Shown: piece after piece, positions 8,000 through 17,303 of the stretch | Layout: each line of letters opens with the position of its first letter | Position numbering within the stretch: position 1 is the stretch's first letter | Origin: Rhodococcus maanshanensis NBRC 100610 | GTDB lineage: Bacteria; Actinomycetota; Actinomycetes; Mycobacteriales; Mycobacteriaceae | Assembly (NCBI RefSeq): GCF_001894865.1 | Contig: NZ_BCXA01000006.1 | Coordinates: 102,009 to 166,008 of the forward strand | Direction of reading: 5' to 3' | Length of the DNA stretch: 64,000 bases | Translations under genes and position numbers: made by a program | The notes under the pieces: model-generated | Seen by the model: the letters and a program-made list of their open reading frames with translations, nothing else | The model's database searches: none | Told to the model about the DNA's origin: nothing

Positions 8000-10243
8000 T
8001 CACGACTTCTCCAGGTACTCGATCCGGTCGGCATCGATCGCGGCGGTCACCATCGACGCCAGGCCGGGATGCCGGGTCAGGTCCGGATCGGCGTCGATCA
8101 CGGTGCGCGAGAACTCGCGCGCGGCGACGATCACGTCCTCGTGGTCGAGCAGCGAGAGCAGCCGGAGGGTGGTGGTGCTGCCGGACTGCGCGGCACCGAG
8201 GACGTCACCCTCGCGCCGCTGGGCGAGGTCGAGTTGGGCGAGCTCGAAGCCGTCGTTGGTGCCCGCAACGGCGGTCAGTCGTTCGAACGGCGGGGAGCCC
8301 GGGTTCGTGTCGGTGATGAGCAGGCACAGCCCCTGGTGGGCGCCGCGACCGACCCGGCCGCGGAGCTGATGGAGCTGGCTGACGCCGAAGCGGTCCGCGT
8401 CCTTGAGCACCATCACGGTGGCGTTCGGCACGTCGACGCCGACCTCGACGACGGTGGTGCACACCAGCACGTCGATCAGTCCCGCGGTGAAATCACGCAT
8501 CACCGCGTCCTTCTCGTCCGCAGGCAACCTGCCGTGCAGCAGGCCGACCCGAAGATCCGACAGCGGGCCGAACCGCAGCTCCTCGAACAGCGCAAGCGCC
8601 GCGGTCGTCGGCTGCTCCTTCGCGTCCGGGGCGTCGTCACCCTCGCCGATCCGCGAGCACACCACATAGGCCTGCCTGCCGTCGGCGACCTCCTCGCGGA
8701 TCCGTTCCCAGGCCCGGTCCACCCAGGCCGGCTGGGTCCGGGCAGGCACGACCTTGCTGACGATGGGCGACCGCCCGCCGGGCAGCTGCCGCAGCGTCGA
8801 GGTCTCCAGGTCGCCGAGCACGGTCATCGCGATCGTCCGGGGAATGGGCGTCGCCGTCATCACCAGCAGGTGTGGGCTGAGCCCCTCGCGCGCCCGGCCA
8901 CGCAACTCGTCGCGCTGCTCGACGCCGAACCGGTGCTGCTCGTCGACCACCACCATGCCGAGGTTGAAGAACTCGACGCCGTCCTGGATGAGGGCGTGGG
9001 TGCCGATCACGATCCCGGCATCGCCGGTCACCGCCTCCAGCAACGCGGCGCGGCGGGCCGCCACCGACATCGACCCGGTCAGCAGGGTCACCCGCGTGGC
9101 CAGCTCGTCGGCACCGAGTTCGCCTGCCAGGGCGAGGCTTCCGAGCATCTGCCGCAGCGACCGGGCGTGCTGCGCGGCGAGCACCTCCGTCGGCGCCAGC
9201 AGCGCGCACTGGTAGCCGGCATCGATCACCTGCAGCATGGCGCGCAGCGCGACGACGGTCTTGCCCGAACCGACCTCACCCTGCAGCAACCGGTTCATCG
9301 GGTGTGCCCGGCCGAGGTCCGCGGAGATCTCTTCGGCGACCGCGTGCTGCCCCTCGGTCAGCGTGAAGGGCAACCGGGTCTCGAACGCGGCGGCGACGCC
9401 GTCGGGTTTCGGCGGGCATGCCGGCGCCACCCGTCCCGCCACCTCGTGGCTGCGCTGCGCGAGCACCAACTGCAGGGCGACCGCCTCGTCGAACCGGAGT
9501 CGCTCGCGGGCGCGGTCCACCTCGTCTTTCGTCTCCGGCAGGTGCACCGATCGCAGCGCCTCATCGAGACCGATCAGACCGTGCTCACGCCGAATCTCCT
9601 CGGGCAGCGGGTCCTGCACCTCGTCGAGTTGGTCGAGCACCTGGCGTATGCACCGCAGCAGGGTCCAGCTCTCGACCTCGCGGGTCGCCGGATACAGCGG
9701 GATGAGGTTCCGCTCGAAGATCGACATGTCGACGCCTGCGCCGGGATCCTGCGCGCTGCGCGCCATCCCGGCCAGCGCCCCACCGCCGCGGACCTTGCCC
9801 GCGGCGACCACCGAACCGTCGTCCTCGTCGCGGTTCGGCAGGATGAGATAGCTGGGATGCGTGAGGCCCAGCTTACCCCTGAAGTACTTCACATTTCCCG
9901 AGAACATCGCGCGCACACCGGGTTTGATGGCATGAGCCACCTTCTGCGGGTTGAAGAAGGTGGCGTCGACGCTCTGCTTGTCGGACGTCAGCACCACCTT
10001 GAGCATCTTCCCGCTGCGCGACTTCATCGAGACGATCGCGGCCGAGGTCACCGTCGCCAGGATCGTCAGGTGCGTCCCCTCAGGCGGTTCCTTCTCGCCG
10101 AGCTCCGCGCCCTGCGTCGCGTACCGGTGCGGATAGTGCCGCAGCAGGTCCTGCACGGTCTCGATCCCGAACGCCTCCGCCAGCGGCTCCGCGACCTTGC
10201 GTCCGAGCAGGTGATCGATCCGATCGGTCAGAGTTGCCATCAC
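8000..10243 (-). CDS. recG: ATP-dependent DNA helicase RecG
   Basis: Branch-migrating helicase that reverses stalled forks and processes Holliday junctions. 747 residues, normal for the family. Order: N-terminal wedge/OB domain, Walker A GEVGSGKT near residue 325, motif II VVDEQHRFG, motif III MTATPIPRT, then the C-terminal helicase motifs including QLRGRVGRG. The stop of the DAK2 gene start region is 8 bp upstream (10251), so recG is the second gene of a DAK2-recG pair, as in M. tuberculosis Rv2974c-Rv2973c. Confidence 0.97.
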   Translation of the reverse strand: MMATLTDRIDHLLGRKVAEPLAEAFGIETVQDLLRHYPHRYATQGAELGEKEPPEGTHLTILATVTSAAIVSMKSRSGKMLKVVLTSDKQSVDATFFNPQKVAHAIKPGVRAMFSGNVKYFRGKLGLTHPSYLILPNRDEDDGSVVAAGKVRGGGALAGMARSAQDPGAGVDMSIFERNLIPLYPATREVESWTLLRCIRQVLDQLDEVQDPLPEEIRREHGLIGLDEALRSVHLPETKDEVDRARERLRFDEAVALQLVLAQRSHEVAGRVAPACPPKPDGVAAAFETRLPFTLTEGQHAVAEEISADLGRAHPMNRLLQGEVGSGKTVVALRAMLQVIDAGYQCALLAPTEVLAAQHARSLRQMLGSLALAGELGADELATRVTLLTGSMSVAARRAALLEAVTGDAGIVIGTHALIQDGVEFFNLGMVVVDEQHRFGVEQRDELRGRAREGLSPHLLVMTATPIPRTIAMTVLGDLETSTLRQLPGGRSPIVSKVVPARTQPAWVDRAWERIREEVADGRQAYVVCSRIGEGDDAPDAKEQPTTAALALFEELRFGPLSDLRVGLLHGRLPADEKDAVMRDFTAGLIDVLVCTTVVEVGVDVPNATVMVLKDADRFGVSQLHQLRGRVGRGAHQGLCLLITDTNPGSPPFERLTAVAGTNDGFELAQLDLAQRREGDVLGAAQSGSTTTLRLLSLLDHEDVIVAAREFSRTVIDADPDLTRHPGLASMVTAAIDADRIEYLEKS

Positions 10244-10250
10244 ATACCGC

Positions 10251-11885
10251 CTATTCGACGCCGAGCTGCAGCAGGTCTCCCGACTGCCCGCCCTCGTAGA
10301 TCAAGACCTCGATGCCAGGGTGGTGTGCCGCGACATGATCCGAGAGGAGGTCGGCGAAGCCCGCGGGCACCTCGGCCCCCAGCAACAACGTCAACAGTTC
10401 GCCGCCGACCCCGAGAACCTGGTCGATCAGGCGCCTGCCCGCCTCGGCCGGGTCGGGCGCGATCACCACGACCTCACGTCCGATCAGCCCGAGCCCGTCA
10501 CCGGCCTCGCAGGTACCCATCAGGGTCAGCGCCCGCTCCGTGGCGACGCGCAGCGATCCCCAGCGCGTCGTCGCGGCCGCCTCCGACATCGCGAACACGT
10601 CGTCGACGGCGGCCCGGCCCGGGTCGTGCACGGCCAGGGCGGCGAGCCCCTGCACCATCGACGAGCTGGGCAGCAGCAGCACCTCGTGGCTCTCGTCGCG
10701 GGCGGCGACACCGATGGTCACCAGCTCCGGCGCCGAGAGCGCGCCGTTCGGGAGCACCAGCACCTCGCCGCTGTCGAGCGCACGGATCGCGTCGAGCAGC
10801 TGATCGGGGGTGACCGGTTCGTCGCAGCGGAGCACCGTCGCCCCCTCGCCTGCGAAGAGGTCGGCGGCGCCATCGCCCGCGACGATCGCGAGGACTCCGC
10901 GGTCGGCCGCGGCCGCCCGCCTGCGCACCCGCCCGGCGCGCGCCTCGTCGAGGACAAAGCAGGAGATCCGGATGTCGTGGGTGCGGCCGGCGGCCAGTCC
11001 GGCCTCGATCGCCGGGCCGGGATCCGAGCAGTGCACGTGCACCGACCAGGAACCCTCGCCGTCACCGACGATGATCACCGAATCGCCGAGCTCACCGAGC
11101 CGGGACCGCAACGTGTCCACCCGTCGCGAGTCGGACCCGGAGAGTAGATACATCACCTCGTAGTCCTGATCGCCCGGTTCGTCCGCGCAGGCAGACGGCT
11201 GCGCGACCACGACCGGGGTCGCAGGCGCGACCGGCGCGACCACGATGTCCTCACGCTCGGGCGTCGCCCCCGTGACCACGCCGACGAGCGCGTCGAGGAT
11301 GACGAGCAGCCCGAGCCCACCGGCGTCGACCACCCCGGCCGCGCCGAGAACGGACAGTTGCGAGGGGGTGCGCGCGAGCGCCTCGGCGGCGGCATCGGCT
11401 GCCTCGACGGCCACCACGGCCAGCGCGGCGTCGTGCGGGCACGCGTCCGCCGCCGCGGCGGCGTGCCGGAGCACCGTCACGATCGTGCCCTCGACCGGGA
11501 TGCTGATCGCCTCGGTCGCCAGCACGGCGGCCTCGTTCAGTGCGCCGCGCAGCAGTCGGCCGTCCAGCGGCTCGTCACCTGCGACCTCGGCGATCCCGCG
11601 CAGCACCTGGGACAGGATCACGCCGGAGTTGCCGCGCGCTCCCGCGACCGCACCCCTGGCCAGTGCCGCGGCCACCGCGCCAACCGAAGCGGCCCGGCCG
11701 ACGACCTCCGCGCCTTCGGCGGCCGCGCGCATGGTGAAGAGGAGATTCGTGCCGGTGTCCGAGTCCGCAACCGGGAAGACATTGAGGCTGTTGATCTCCT
11801 CGCAGCGGGTGACGAGACCGTCCACACACCGCCGCGACCAACGCAGCAACGCCTCGCCGTCCACGCTGTCCAGGGCAATGAGCAA
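10251..11885 (-). CDS. DAK2 domain-containing protein (FakA-like kinase)
   Basis: 544 residues. The N-terminal DAK2 domain (about 1-200) holds the ATP/Mg site NVFPVADSDTGTNLLFT and GARGNSGVILSQ. The middle and C-terminal parts match the FakA/YloV architecture. In Firmicutes FakA phosphorylates fatty acids bound to FakB (DegV) proteins; no DegV gene is adjacent, so the substrate here is not certain. It lies 8 bp upstream of recG on the same strand. The divergent promoter region toward rpmB is 225 bp (11886-12110) and holds no other gene. Confidence 0.85.
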   Translation of the reverse strand: MLIALDSVDGEALLRWSRRCVDGLVTRCEEINSLNVFPVADSDTGTNLLFTMRAAAEGAEVVGRAASVGAVAAALARGAVAGARGNSGVILSQVLRGIAEVAGDEPLDGRLLRGALNEAAVLATEAISIPVEGTIVTVLRHAAAAADACPHDAALAVVAVEAADAAAEALARTPSQLSVLGAAGVVDAGGLGLLVILDALVGVVTGATPEREDIVVAPVAPATPVVVAQPSACADEPGDQDYEVMYLLSGSDSRRVDTLRSRLGELGDSVIIVGDGEGSWSVHVHCSDPGPAIEAGLAAGRTHDIRISCFVLDEARAGRVRRRAAAADRGVLAIVAGDGAADLFAGEGATVLRCDEPVTPDQLLDAIRALDSGEVLVLPNGALSAPELVTIGVAARDESHEVLLLPSSSMVQGLAALAVHDPGRAAVDDVFAMSEAAATTRWGSLRVATERALTLMGTCEAGDGLGLIGREVVVIAPDPAEAGRRLIDQVLGVGGELLTLLLGAEVPAGFADLLSDHVAAHHPGIEVLIYEGGQSGDLLQLGVE

Positions 11886-12110
11886 GTCGGTTCGTCCTCT
11901 CTGCCCTAGTGGGAACTGCTCGGCTCGGCCAGACTATCCTTCTCCACAGACGGTCCGCCCGGCTCCACGTGCGGGACAGGCCGGTTTGGTCAAACGACAC
12001 GGATACGGCTACTCTTGCAGGGTTGCCTCGCAAGGGTCACTTCGGTGTCCCGTGTTCGTAGGCCAGCACCAAAGAAGATATCCGTACATCAATTCAAGGA
12101 GTTCGCGACT

Positions 12111-12302
12111 ATGGCTGCCGTCTGCGACGTATGCGCCAAGGGGCCCGGCTTCGGTAAGTCGGTCTCGCACTCGCACCGGCGTACCAACCGTCGTTGGAAC
12201 CCGAACATTCAGACTGTCCGGGCCCAGGTTGGTCCCGGTACCCGTCAGAAGCTCAACGTGTGCACCTCCTGCCTCAAGGCGGGCAAGGTCGTCCGCGGCT
12301 GA
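12111..12302 (+). CDS. rpmB: 50S ribosomal protein L28 (zinc-ribbon form)
   Basis: 63-residue L28. The ATG at 12111 starts [11 protein letters not shown] and has an AAGGAG ribosome site nine bases upstream; the open frame extends further 5' but those codons are not L28. Cys5, Cys8, Cys51 and Cys54 form a complete Cys4 zinc site, so this is the zinc-binding C+ paralogue. Actinobacteria often carry a second zinc-free L28 under Zur control. No Zur box was recognised here, so this is probably the housekeeping copy. Followed by a strong terminator. Confidence 0.96.
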   Translation: MAAVCDVCAKGPGFGKSVSHSHRRTNRRWNPNIQTVRAQVGPGTRQKLNVCTSCLKAGKVVRG

Positions 12303-12320
12303 CGCGTTCCACGCTTTCAC

Positions 12321-12359
12321 GACTGTGCCCCGACACCTCAGGTGTCGGGGCACAGTCGT
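12321..12359 (+). terminator. Hairpin terminator after rpmB
   Basis: Perfect 19-base inverted repeat, CGACTGTGCCCCGACACCT with its complement, around a single central base. No long T-run follows, as is usual in high-GC actinobacteria. Confidence 0.8.
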
Positions 12360-12384
12360 ATTTACGGCCCGATATGGTTCATCG

Positions 12385-13182
12385 GTGACTTCACTCGACG
12401 GCCTCAGCCACGTCCGCCTCGAAGGCGACGTACTCCGAATCGCAATCGCCACTGCCGACAACGGCACCTCCCTCGACTTCGACGGGGTGAGCCAGGGCAC
12501 CACGGCCCTGCAAGCCGTGGCGGCGGGCACCCTCGCCGCGCGCAGCGTTCTGCTGATCGGCGAGGGCGCCAACTTCTGCGCGGGCGGCAACGTCCGGGCC
12601 TTCGCCGCCGCGGAGAACCGGGGCGAGTTCGTCGACTACCTCGCGCGCACCCTGCACGACTTCGTCCGGGCGATCGACGCCGTCGAGGTCCCCGTGGTCG
12701 CGGCGGTCCAGGGCTGGGCGGCGGGCGCGGGAATGAGCCTGGTCTGCGCCTCCGACGTCTCCATCGGCGGCCCCTCCACCAAGCTCCGCCCGGCATACCC
12801 CTCGATCGGGTACACCCCCGACGGCGGCATGTCCTGGACGCTGCCCCGGATCGTCGGCATCGCCAAGGCCCGCGAGATCCTGCTCACCGACGCGATCATC
12901 GGCGGCGACGAGGCCGTCCGACTGGGCATCCTGAGCAGGCTGGTCGGCGACGACGAGATCCGCGAGGAGGCACTGCGGGTCGCCCGCACCCTCGCGGCCG
13001 GTCCGACCGCCGCGTACGCGGGCATCAAGCGCCTGCTCGCCCAGTCGGGTCAGCGTTCACTGTCCGAGCAACTGGACGCGGAGACCGCATCGATCTCGGC
13101 CGCGGCCGCGGGCCCGACCGGCCGCGAGGGCGTCGACGCCTTCGTCGAGAAGCGCCGCGCCGACTTCTCCGCCGGCCAGTAG
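12385..13182 (+). CDS. Enoyl-CoA hydratase/isomerase family protein
   Basis: 265-residue crotonase. The GTG at 12385 lies just beyond the rpmB terminator; the frame is open far upstream but only noise is encoded there. Visible: the oxyanion-hole motif NFCAGGNVRAF (about 67-77), GWAAGAGMSLVCASDVSI (about 111-128), and SIGYTPDGGMSW (about 139-150). The second acidic catalytic residue of true hydratases is not obvious at the usual position, so isomerase or another crotonase activity is possible. No pathway partners are adjacent. Substrate unknown. Confidence 0.85.
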   Translation: MTSLDGLSHVRLEGDVLRIAIATADNGTSLDFDGVSQGTTALQAVAAGTLAARSVLLIGEGANFCAGGNVRAFAAAENRGEFVDYLARTLHDFVRAIDAVEVPVVAAVQGWAAGAGMSLVCASDVSIGGPSTKLRPAYPSIGYTPDGGMSWTLPRIVGIAKAREILLTDAIIGGDEAVRLGILSRLVGDDEIREEALRVARTLAAGPTAAYAGIKRLLAQSGQRSLSEQLDAETASISAAAAGPTGREGVDAFVEKRRADFSAGQ

Positions 13183-13311
13183 CCGCACCGGCGCCTCCGA
13201 CTTTCAGCGCGGGCGGCCCCGTTGTCGAACCGACGAGTTCGCAGCGTGCCGCCCGCGTCTGCGCCCAACGCGGACGTTGGGCTCTTCGCAGTCCGGTTGC
13301 GACTGTCCCCG

Positions 13312-13632
13312 CTAGTCGCCGAGATATCCGGTCTCAGGGTTGATCTGGCCGAGGAAGTCGCGGATCGCCTCGCGATGCTCGTCAACTGCTATCGGCTGAA
13401 GTCCGGACGGCGTGCCTGCACGATCTTGAATGCTGCGGTAGGCCACCTGTTGAAAGCTCGAGAATCCGTAACCTTTGTTCGGTCCGGATACCCATTCATA
13501 GTCGCAGGCCCCTGGTTCCTTCTGTCGCAGTCTCACAGTGAAGACCTCACCATCGACTGTTAGCGTAATCAGCCCATCGTTAGCGGTCGGGCGCTGGTCG
13601 CCTGGTGGCTCGCGGTTTTCGTCAGTATCTAT
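13312..13632 (-). CDS. Orphan acidic protein with apparent AUA start codon
   Basis: About 106 residues, no recognised family. The body is convincingly protein-like: DGLITLTVDGEVFTVRLRQ, then EPGACDYEWVSGPNKGYGF and a C-terminal FLGQINPETGYLGD. No ATG, GTG or TTG lies in frame before the first beta strands. The only in-frame GTG (13536) would delete the conserved-looking LITLTVDGEVF strand. An ATA at 13632 has an AGGAG ribosome site six bases upstream and would start (M)DTDENREPPG. The stop of the upstream membrane protein is 12 bp before it, in the same frame. A frameshift near 13633, or a single gene split by TGA, are the alternatives. Base composition is lower in GC than the neighbours, which suggests transfer. 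Confidence 0.6.
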   Translation of the reverse strand: MDTDENREPPGDQRPTANDGLITLTVDGEVFTVRLRQKEPGACDYEWVSGPNKGYGFSSFQQVAYRSIQDRAGTPSGLQPIAVDEHREAIRDFLGQINPETGYLGD

Positions 13633-13644
13633 GGTTCGCTCCTG

Positions 13645-14136
13645 TCATACGAGTGAAACTGGGCTCTGAACCCTCAAACCCTCATCGTCTCTTGACGGTC
13701 CGCGAGCGAGACCGCGTTCCCTTGCTTTCCTCGCCCCGAAAGCGACCTGCTGAACCGTCACAGCGACCAATCCAAGGGCCGCCATGGGAGCAGCGAAAAG
13801 CAGCGCAATCCAGTGCGAAGACCAGTTCGCCAGCCCAACGATCGATAGACCCACGAGTGCGGCGACCGCCAACCAGGAAACCCAATTCCGCATCGCTAGC
13901 GCCGCCACCACAGGTGGAGTCACCAGCAACAGTCCGAGGCAGATCAAGGGCCATACCCCCAGCACGTGAACAATCGAGGCATCGCATTGCAGTGAGGATC
14001 GGCCACCATCGAGGTACAGATCGCCGCTCTTCGAGCAGGACAACGACACGTCAGCGATCGGCAGAGTAGCGACCCACACGGCAAATCCCGACGCAACAAC
14101 GGCTAAGGCACACCACACTGCCCTCGGTATCGACAC
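13645..14136 (-). CDS. Orphan four-helix membrane protein
   Basis: 163 residues, no recognised family. Hydrophobic segments at about 7-27, 57-80, 84-104 and 108-133, with two Cys residues (SCSKSGDLYLDGG and SLQCDAS) in the first loop that could form an extracytoplasmic disulfide. The cytoplasmic tail is Arg-rich. It lies directly upstream of the 13312-13632 gene on the same strand, so the two probably form a small operon. Use of rare codons and lower GC point to an accessory origin. 14137-14374, upstream, contains no gene I can support. Confidence 0.6.
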   Translation of the reverse strand: MSIPRAVWCALAVVASGFAVWVATLPIADVSLSCSKSGDLYLDGGRSSLQCDASIVHVLGVWPLICLGLLLVTPPVVAALAMRNWVSWLAVAALVGLSIVGLANWSSHWIALLFAAPMAALGLVAVTVQQVAFGARKARERGLARGPSRDDEGLRVQSPVSLV

Positions 14137-14374
14137 GTCCGGAGCCTAGACCGGTGCGCGCCTAACAGCCGGTCACCGCCCGCCGCGATTCACAGTGTGC
14201 AGGCTGCCGAACGCGGACGAAACCGTTGCAGACATGTCCCAGGAATCAGCGGTGGTATGTCTTGCTGTGAACCGAGTAGCCGAAGGCATGGACCCTACCC
14301 ACGGACTATCTGCCGACCGGATCCGCCGACGCGATGCACCGTCTTGTGTCGGACCCCGGCGGTAGAATTCGCAC

Positions 14375-15886
14375 ATGAGTTCGATCGATGGTATCGGGGT
14401 CTCGGATCAGGTGCACGTTCACCTGTCCGCGATCGCCGACGCCGTCGATGGACTGTGCGCGACCGATCTGACCGGGCTCCCCGACGGCGAGCTGACCGTC
14501 ACCATGCGCCGGCTGGAAAGATCACTGCGCCGGGCGTCGACGGTCGGCCACAACCTGATCGTCGAAACCGCCGAACGTTCCCTGCCGGGCAAGCTCGGCC
14601 ACAAAACCGTCAACAAGATGCTCGTCGAGGTGCTGCGGATCTCCGCGACCGACGCCTCCGCCCGGGTCACCGCGGCGAAATCGCTGGGCACCTGGCATTC
14701 GTTGTCCGGTCAGCCGCTTCCCGCGGATCTGCCCGAAACCGCTGCCGCGCAACGCGACGGCGCGATTGGCCCGGATCACGCCCGCGCGGTACGCGAGGTC
14801 ATCCGCAAGATCCCACACGCGGTCAGCAGTTCCGACATCGCCGTCGCGGAACAAATCCTGGCGGACCTGGCGCGTTCGGCGACCCCGGAGGACGTGGAGA
14901 AGGCCGGGCACGACCTGCTCGCGCACCTGAACCCCGACGGCGACCTCACCGACGTGAAGGACCGCAAGCGACTGCGGGGGATCCGGTTCGGCCGCCAAGA
15001 CCAGAACCTCATGACCCCGATCTCCGGTCACCTGGATCCGGAGACCCGGGCGTTGCTCGAACCGATCCTGGCGAAGTGGGCGCGGCCGGGAATGAACAAC
15101 CCCGACGACCCCGAATCACCCACCGGCAACGCCGAACACCCACACGTCGACCGCGACCAACTTGCCGCCGCGGCGGGCCGCACCGCAACACAAAGAAACC
15201 ACGACGCCGTCAAGGAAGCTCTACGCACGCTCCTCGGATCGGGGGTATTAGGTTCGCATCGCGGGCTGCCCGTCACGGCGATCATCACCATGACCCTCGA
15301 CCAACTCGAGCACGCCACCGGCGTAGCCACGACCGCGTCCGGTGGCATCGTCCCCATCAAGGACGCCCTCAAGCTGGCCGAGCGGTCGCATCCGGTACTG
15401 GTGTTGTTCGACCACAACGGCAGGCCCCTGCACCTCGGGCGCTCGAAGCGTCTCGCCACCGCGGATCAACGACTGGCCCTGATCGCCGCCGATCGAGGAT
15501 GCACCAGACCCGGCTGCGACGCCCCCGCCACGATGACCGCCGTCCACCACGTCCGAGACTGGTCCAAAGGCGGCACCACCGACATCGGCGGACTTGCCCT
15601 CGGCTGCGACGCCTGCCACGCCCTCATCCACGACGGACCCGGCGGCTGGCACACCCACACCGCCCCCGAGGGCACCGAATACGCCGGACGCACCGAGTGG
15701 ATCCCACCGCCACACCTCGACCCCGACCAGACACCCCGCATCAACCACCGCCACCACCCACGTGAGCTCCTCGACCGCGCCCGACGAAGGGCGCAGGCGC
15801 GTCGGGAGGCTGACATACGGGAGTGGCGCGGCCATCACGGGCGACAGCCGCGTCCCCCGCGCGATGATAAGGGCGATGTCCCGTAA
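14375..15886 (+). CDS. DUF222/HNH endonuclease signature protein (13E12 repeat family)
   Basis: 503 residues: an N-terminal DUF222 domain (about 1-330) and a C-terminal HNH domain with GCTRPGCDAPATMTAVHHV and GCDACHALIHDG, in which Cys pairs and His residues form the metal site. This family is multi-copy in mycolata genomes and includes the mycobacterial REP13E12 element, into which prophages can integrate. Function is unproven; a nuclease role is inferred from the HNH motif. It sits beside the lower-GC orphan pair, consistent with an accessory island. 15887-16076 holds no supported gene. Confidence 0.85.
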   Translation: MSSIDGIGVSDQVHVHLSAIADAVDGLCATDLTGLPDGELTVTMRRLERSLRRASTVGHNLIVETAERSLPGKLGHKTVNKMLVEVLRISATDASARVTAAKSLGTWHSLSGQPLPADLPETAAAQRDGAIGPDHARAVREVIRKIPHAVSSSDIAVAEQILADLARSATPEDVEKAGHDLLAHLNPDGDLTDVKDRKRLRGIRFGRQDQNLMTPISGHLDPETRALLEPILAKWARPGMNNPDDPESPTGNAEHPHVDRDQLAAAAGRTATQRNHDAVKEALRTLLGSGVLGSHRGLPVTAIITMTLDQLEHATGVATTASGGIVPIKDALKLAERSHPVLVLFDHNGRPLHLGRSKRLATADQRLALIAADRGCTRPGCDAPATMTAVHHVRDWSKGGTTDIGGLALGCDACHALIHDGPGGWHTHTAPEGTEYAGRTEWIPPPHLDPDQTPRINHRHHPRELLDRARRRAQARREADIREWRGHHGRQPRPPRDDKGDVP

Positions 15887-16076
15887 CCGAACCGATACGC
15901 CGTCCAGAGAGTCACAGCAGCCTATTTGAGCTAACCGCAGCACGGCCTGGTGCTCGGCCATTGCCCAATCCTAGAAAGGATTGAGCACGAACACCTTCGG
16001 CAAATACCCGTAGAGTCGCACGAGCCCGATCGCAGCCACAGTTGGCGCAAACAAGACCGCAGGCGAGTGGACCGGC

Positions 16077-16769
16077 CTAGAACAGCGAGCCGCTGGGCAG
16101 CCGCCAGTCGACCGGCTTCTCCCCCAATTCGTCGAGGAGCAGGTTGGCTCGACTGAAGGGCCGCGACCCGAAGAATCCACGCCGGGCAGACAGCGGCGAC
16201 GGGTGCGCAGACTCGATCACCGGCACATCGCCGAGCATCGGCTTCAGGGTGCCCGCGTCGCGACCCCACAGGATCGCCACCATCGCCTCGGGCCGGGCCA
16301 CCAGCGCCCGGATGGCCTGCTCGGTCACGGCCTCCCAGCCCTTGCCCCGATGCGCGGCGGCCCGGCCGGACTCGACGGTGAGCACCCTGTTGAGCAGCAG
16401 CACCCCCTGCTCGGTCCACGGCGTCAGGTCGCCGGTATCGGGCGTCGGCAGGCCCAGATCCTCGGTGTACTCGGCGAAGATGTTGCCGAGGCTGCGCGGC
16501 ACCGGACGCACATCGGGCGCCACCGAGAAGCTCAGTCCCACCGCATGGCCCGGCGTCGGGTAGGGATCCTGGCCCACGATCAGCACGCGGACGTCGCGAA
16601 ACGGCTGCCGGAACGCCCGCAGCACGTTCTCCTGGGCCGGCAGGGTGTCGCGGCCCTGCGCGGCCTCGTCGCGCAGGAACCCCTGCATCGCCGAGATCTG
16701 CCCGGCGACCGGCGCCAGGGCCTGCGCCCAGCCCGCCTCCATCGACTCGTCGAGCGGTCGCTCCGGCAT
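16077..16769 (-). CDS. ung: Uracil-DNA glycosylase, family 1
   Basis: Removes uracil from DNA at the start of base-excision repair. 230 residues. Visible: the water-activating motif [18 protein letters not shown] with its Asp, and [18 protein letters not shown], the DNA-intercalating loop. The ATG overlaps the stop of the carbonic anhydrase gene upstream (TGATG), so these two genes are translationally coupled. M. tuberculosis has ung next to thiL in the same orientation. Confidence 0.97.
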   Translation of the reverse strand: MPERPLDESMEAGWAQALAPVAGQISAMQGFLRDEAAQGRDTLPAQENVLRAFRQPFRDVRVLIVGQDPYPTPGHAVGLSFSVAPDVRPVPRSLGNIFAEYTEDLGLPTPDTGDLTPWTEQGVLLLNRVLTVESGRAAAHRGKGWEAVTEQAIRALVARPEAMVAILWGRDAGTLKPMLGDVPVIESAHPSPLSARRGFFGSRPFSRANLLLDELGEKPVDWRLPSGSLF

Positions 16770-17290
16770 CAGTCGAGGCGCCGGAGCGCATCCCGGTAGA
16801 ACGCGGCGTTCGCGGTATAGGTCTTCACGTTGATCTCCAGGTGACCCTCGGGCACCTCGTAGCCCTCGCGGATCTTCGCAGGCACGCCGAGCGCCATCCG
16901 GCGCGCGGGCACCTCGAACGAGAACGGGACGACGGCGCCTGCGCCGACGATCGCGCCGCTGCCGACCTTCGAACCGTTCAACACGACCGATCCGGACGCG
17001 ATCAGGCAGTGGTCACCGATCGTCGCACCCTCGATGTGCGCGCTGTGCCCCACCACGCAGCCCGAGCCGATCACCGTCGGGTCGATCGGGGTGCAGTGGA
17101 TGACGGTGCCGTCCTGGATGTTGGTGTCCGCGCCGATCGTGATGGTGCCGTAGTCGCCGCGCAGGACCGCCTGCGGCCACACCGAGGCGCCCGCGGCCAG
17201 CGTGACCGCGCCGATCACGACGGCGTCTGGGTGGACGTACGCGTCCGGATGGATGTCGGGCACGCGGTCGCCGAGGGCGTAGATAGGCAT
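16769..17290 (-). CDS. Gamma carbonic anhydrase family protein (left-handed beta helix)
   Basis: 173 residues built of hexapeptide repeats, with the zinc-site signature [19 protein letters not shown] and the N-terminal [20 protein letters not shown]. The family trimerises and includes gamma carbonic anhydrases and related proteins (YrdA, PaaY) whose activity varies. The stop overlaps the ung ATG, and thiL ends 13 bp upstream, giving a thiL, carbonic anhydrase, ung operon. The enzymatic activity is inferred from family membership only. Confidence 0.87.
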   Translation of the reverse strand: MPIYALGDRVPDIHPDAYVHPDAVVIGAVTLAAGASVWPQAVLRGDYGTITIGADTNIQDGTVIHCTPIDPTVIGSGCVVGHSAHIEGATIGDHCLIASGSVVLNGSKVGSGAIVGAGAVVPFSFEVPARRMALGVPAKIREGYEVPEGHLEINVKTYTANAAFYRDALRRLD

Positions 17291-17303
17291 GCGGGCAATC
17301 TAT

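Noticed and set aside
7727..10813. Very long plus-strand open frame (1028 codons) opposite recG and the DAK2 gene
   Set aside because: Antisense shadow of two clear minus-strand genes in high-GC DNA; its translation is Arg/Gly/His-rich with no domain.
13645..13647. In-frame TGA as selenocysteine or programmed read-through
   Set aside because: No SECIS-like hairpin was seen after it, and an AGGAG-ATA initiation explains the downstream frame more simply.
14173..14376. 67-codon minus-strand frame upstream of the DUF222 gene
   Set aside because: No family, no ribosome site, and composition typical of a chance frame.
15971..16076. Hydrophobic minus-strand peptide ending KVFVLNPF just downstream of ung
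   Set aside because: About 33 protein-like residues, but no independent start or ribosome site; could be a remnant, too little to annotate.
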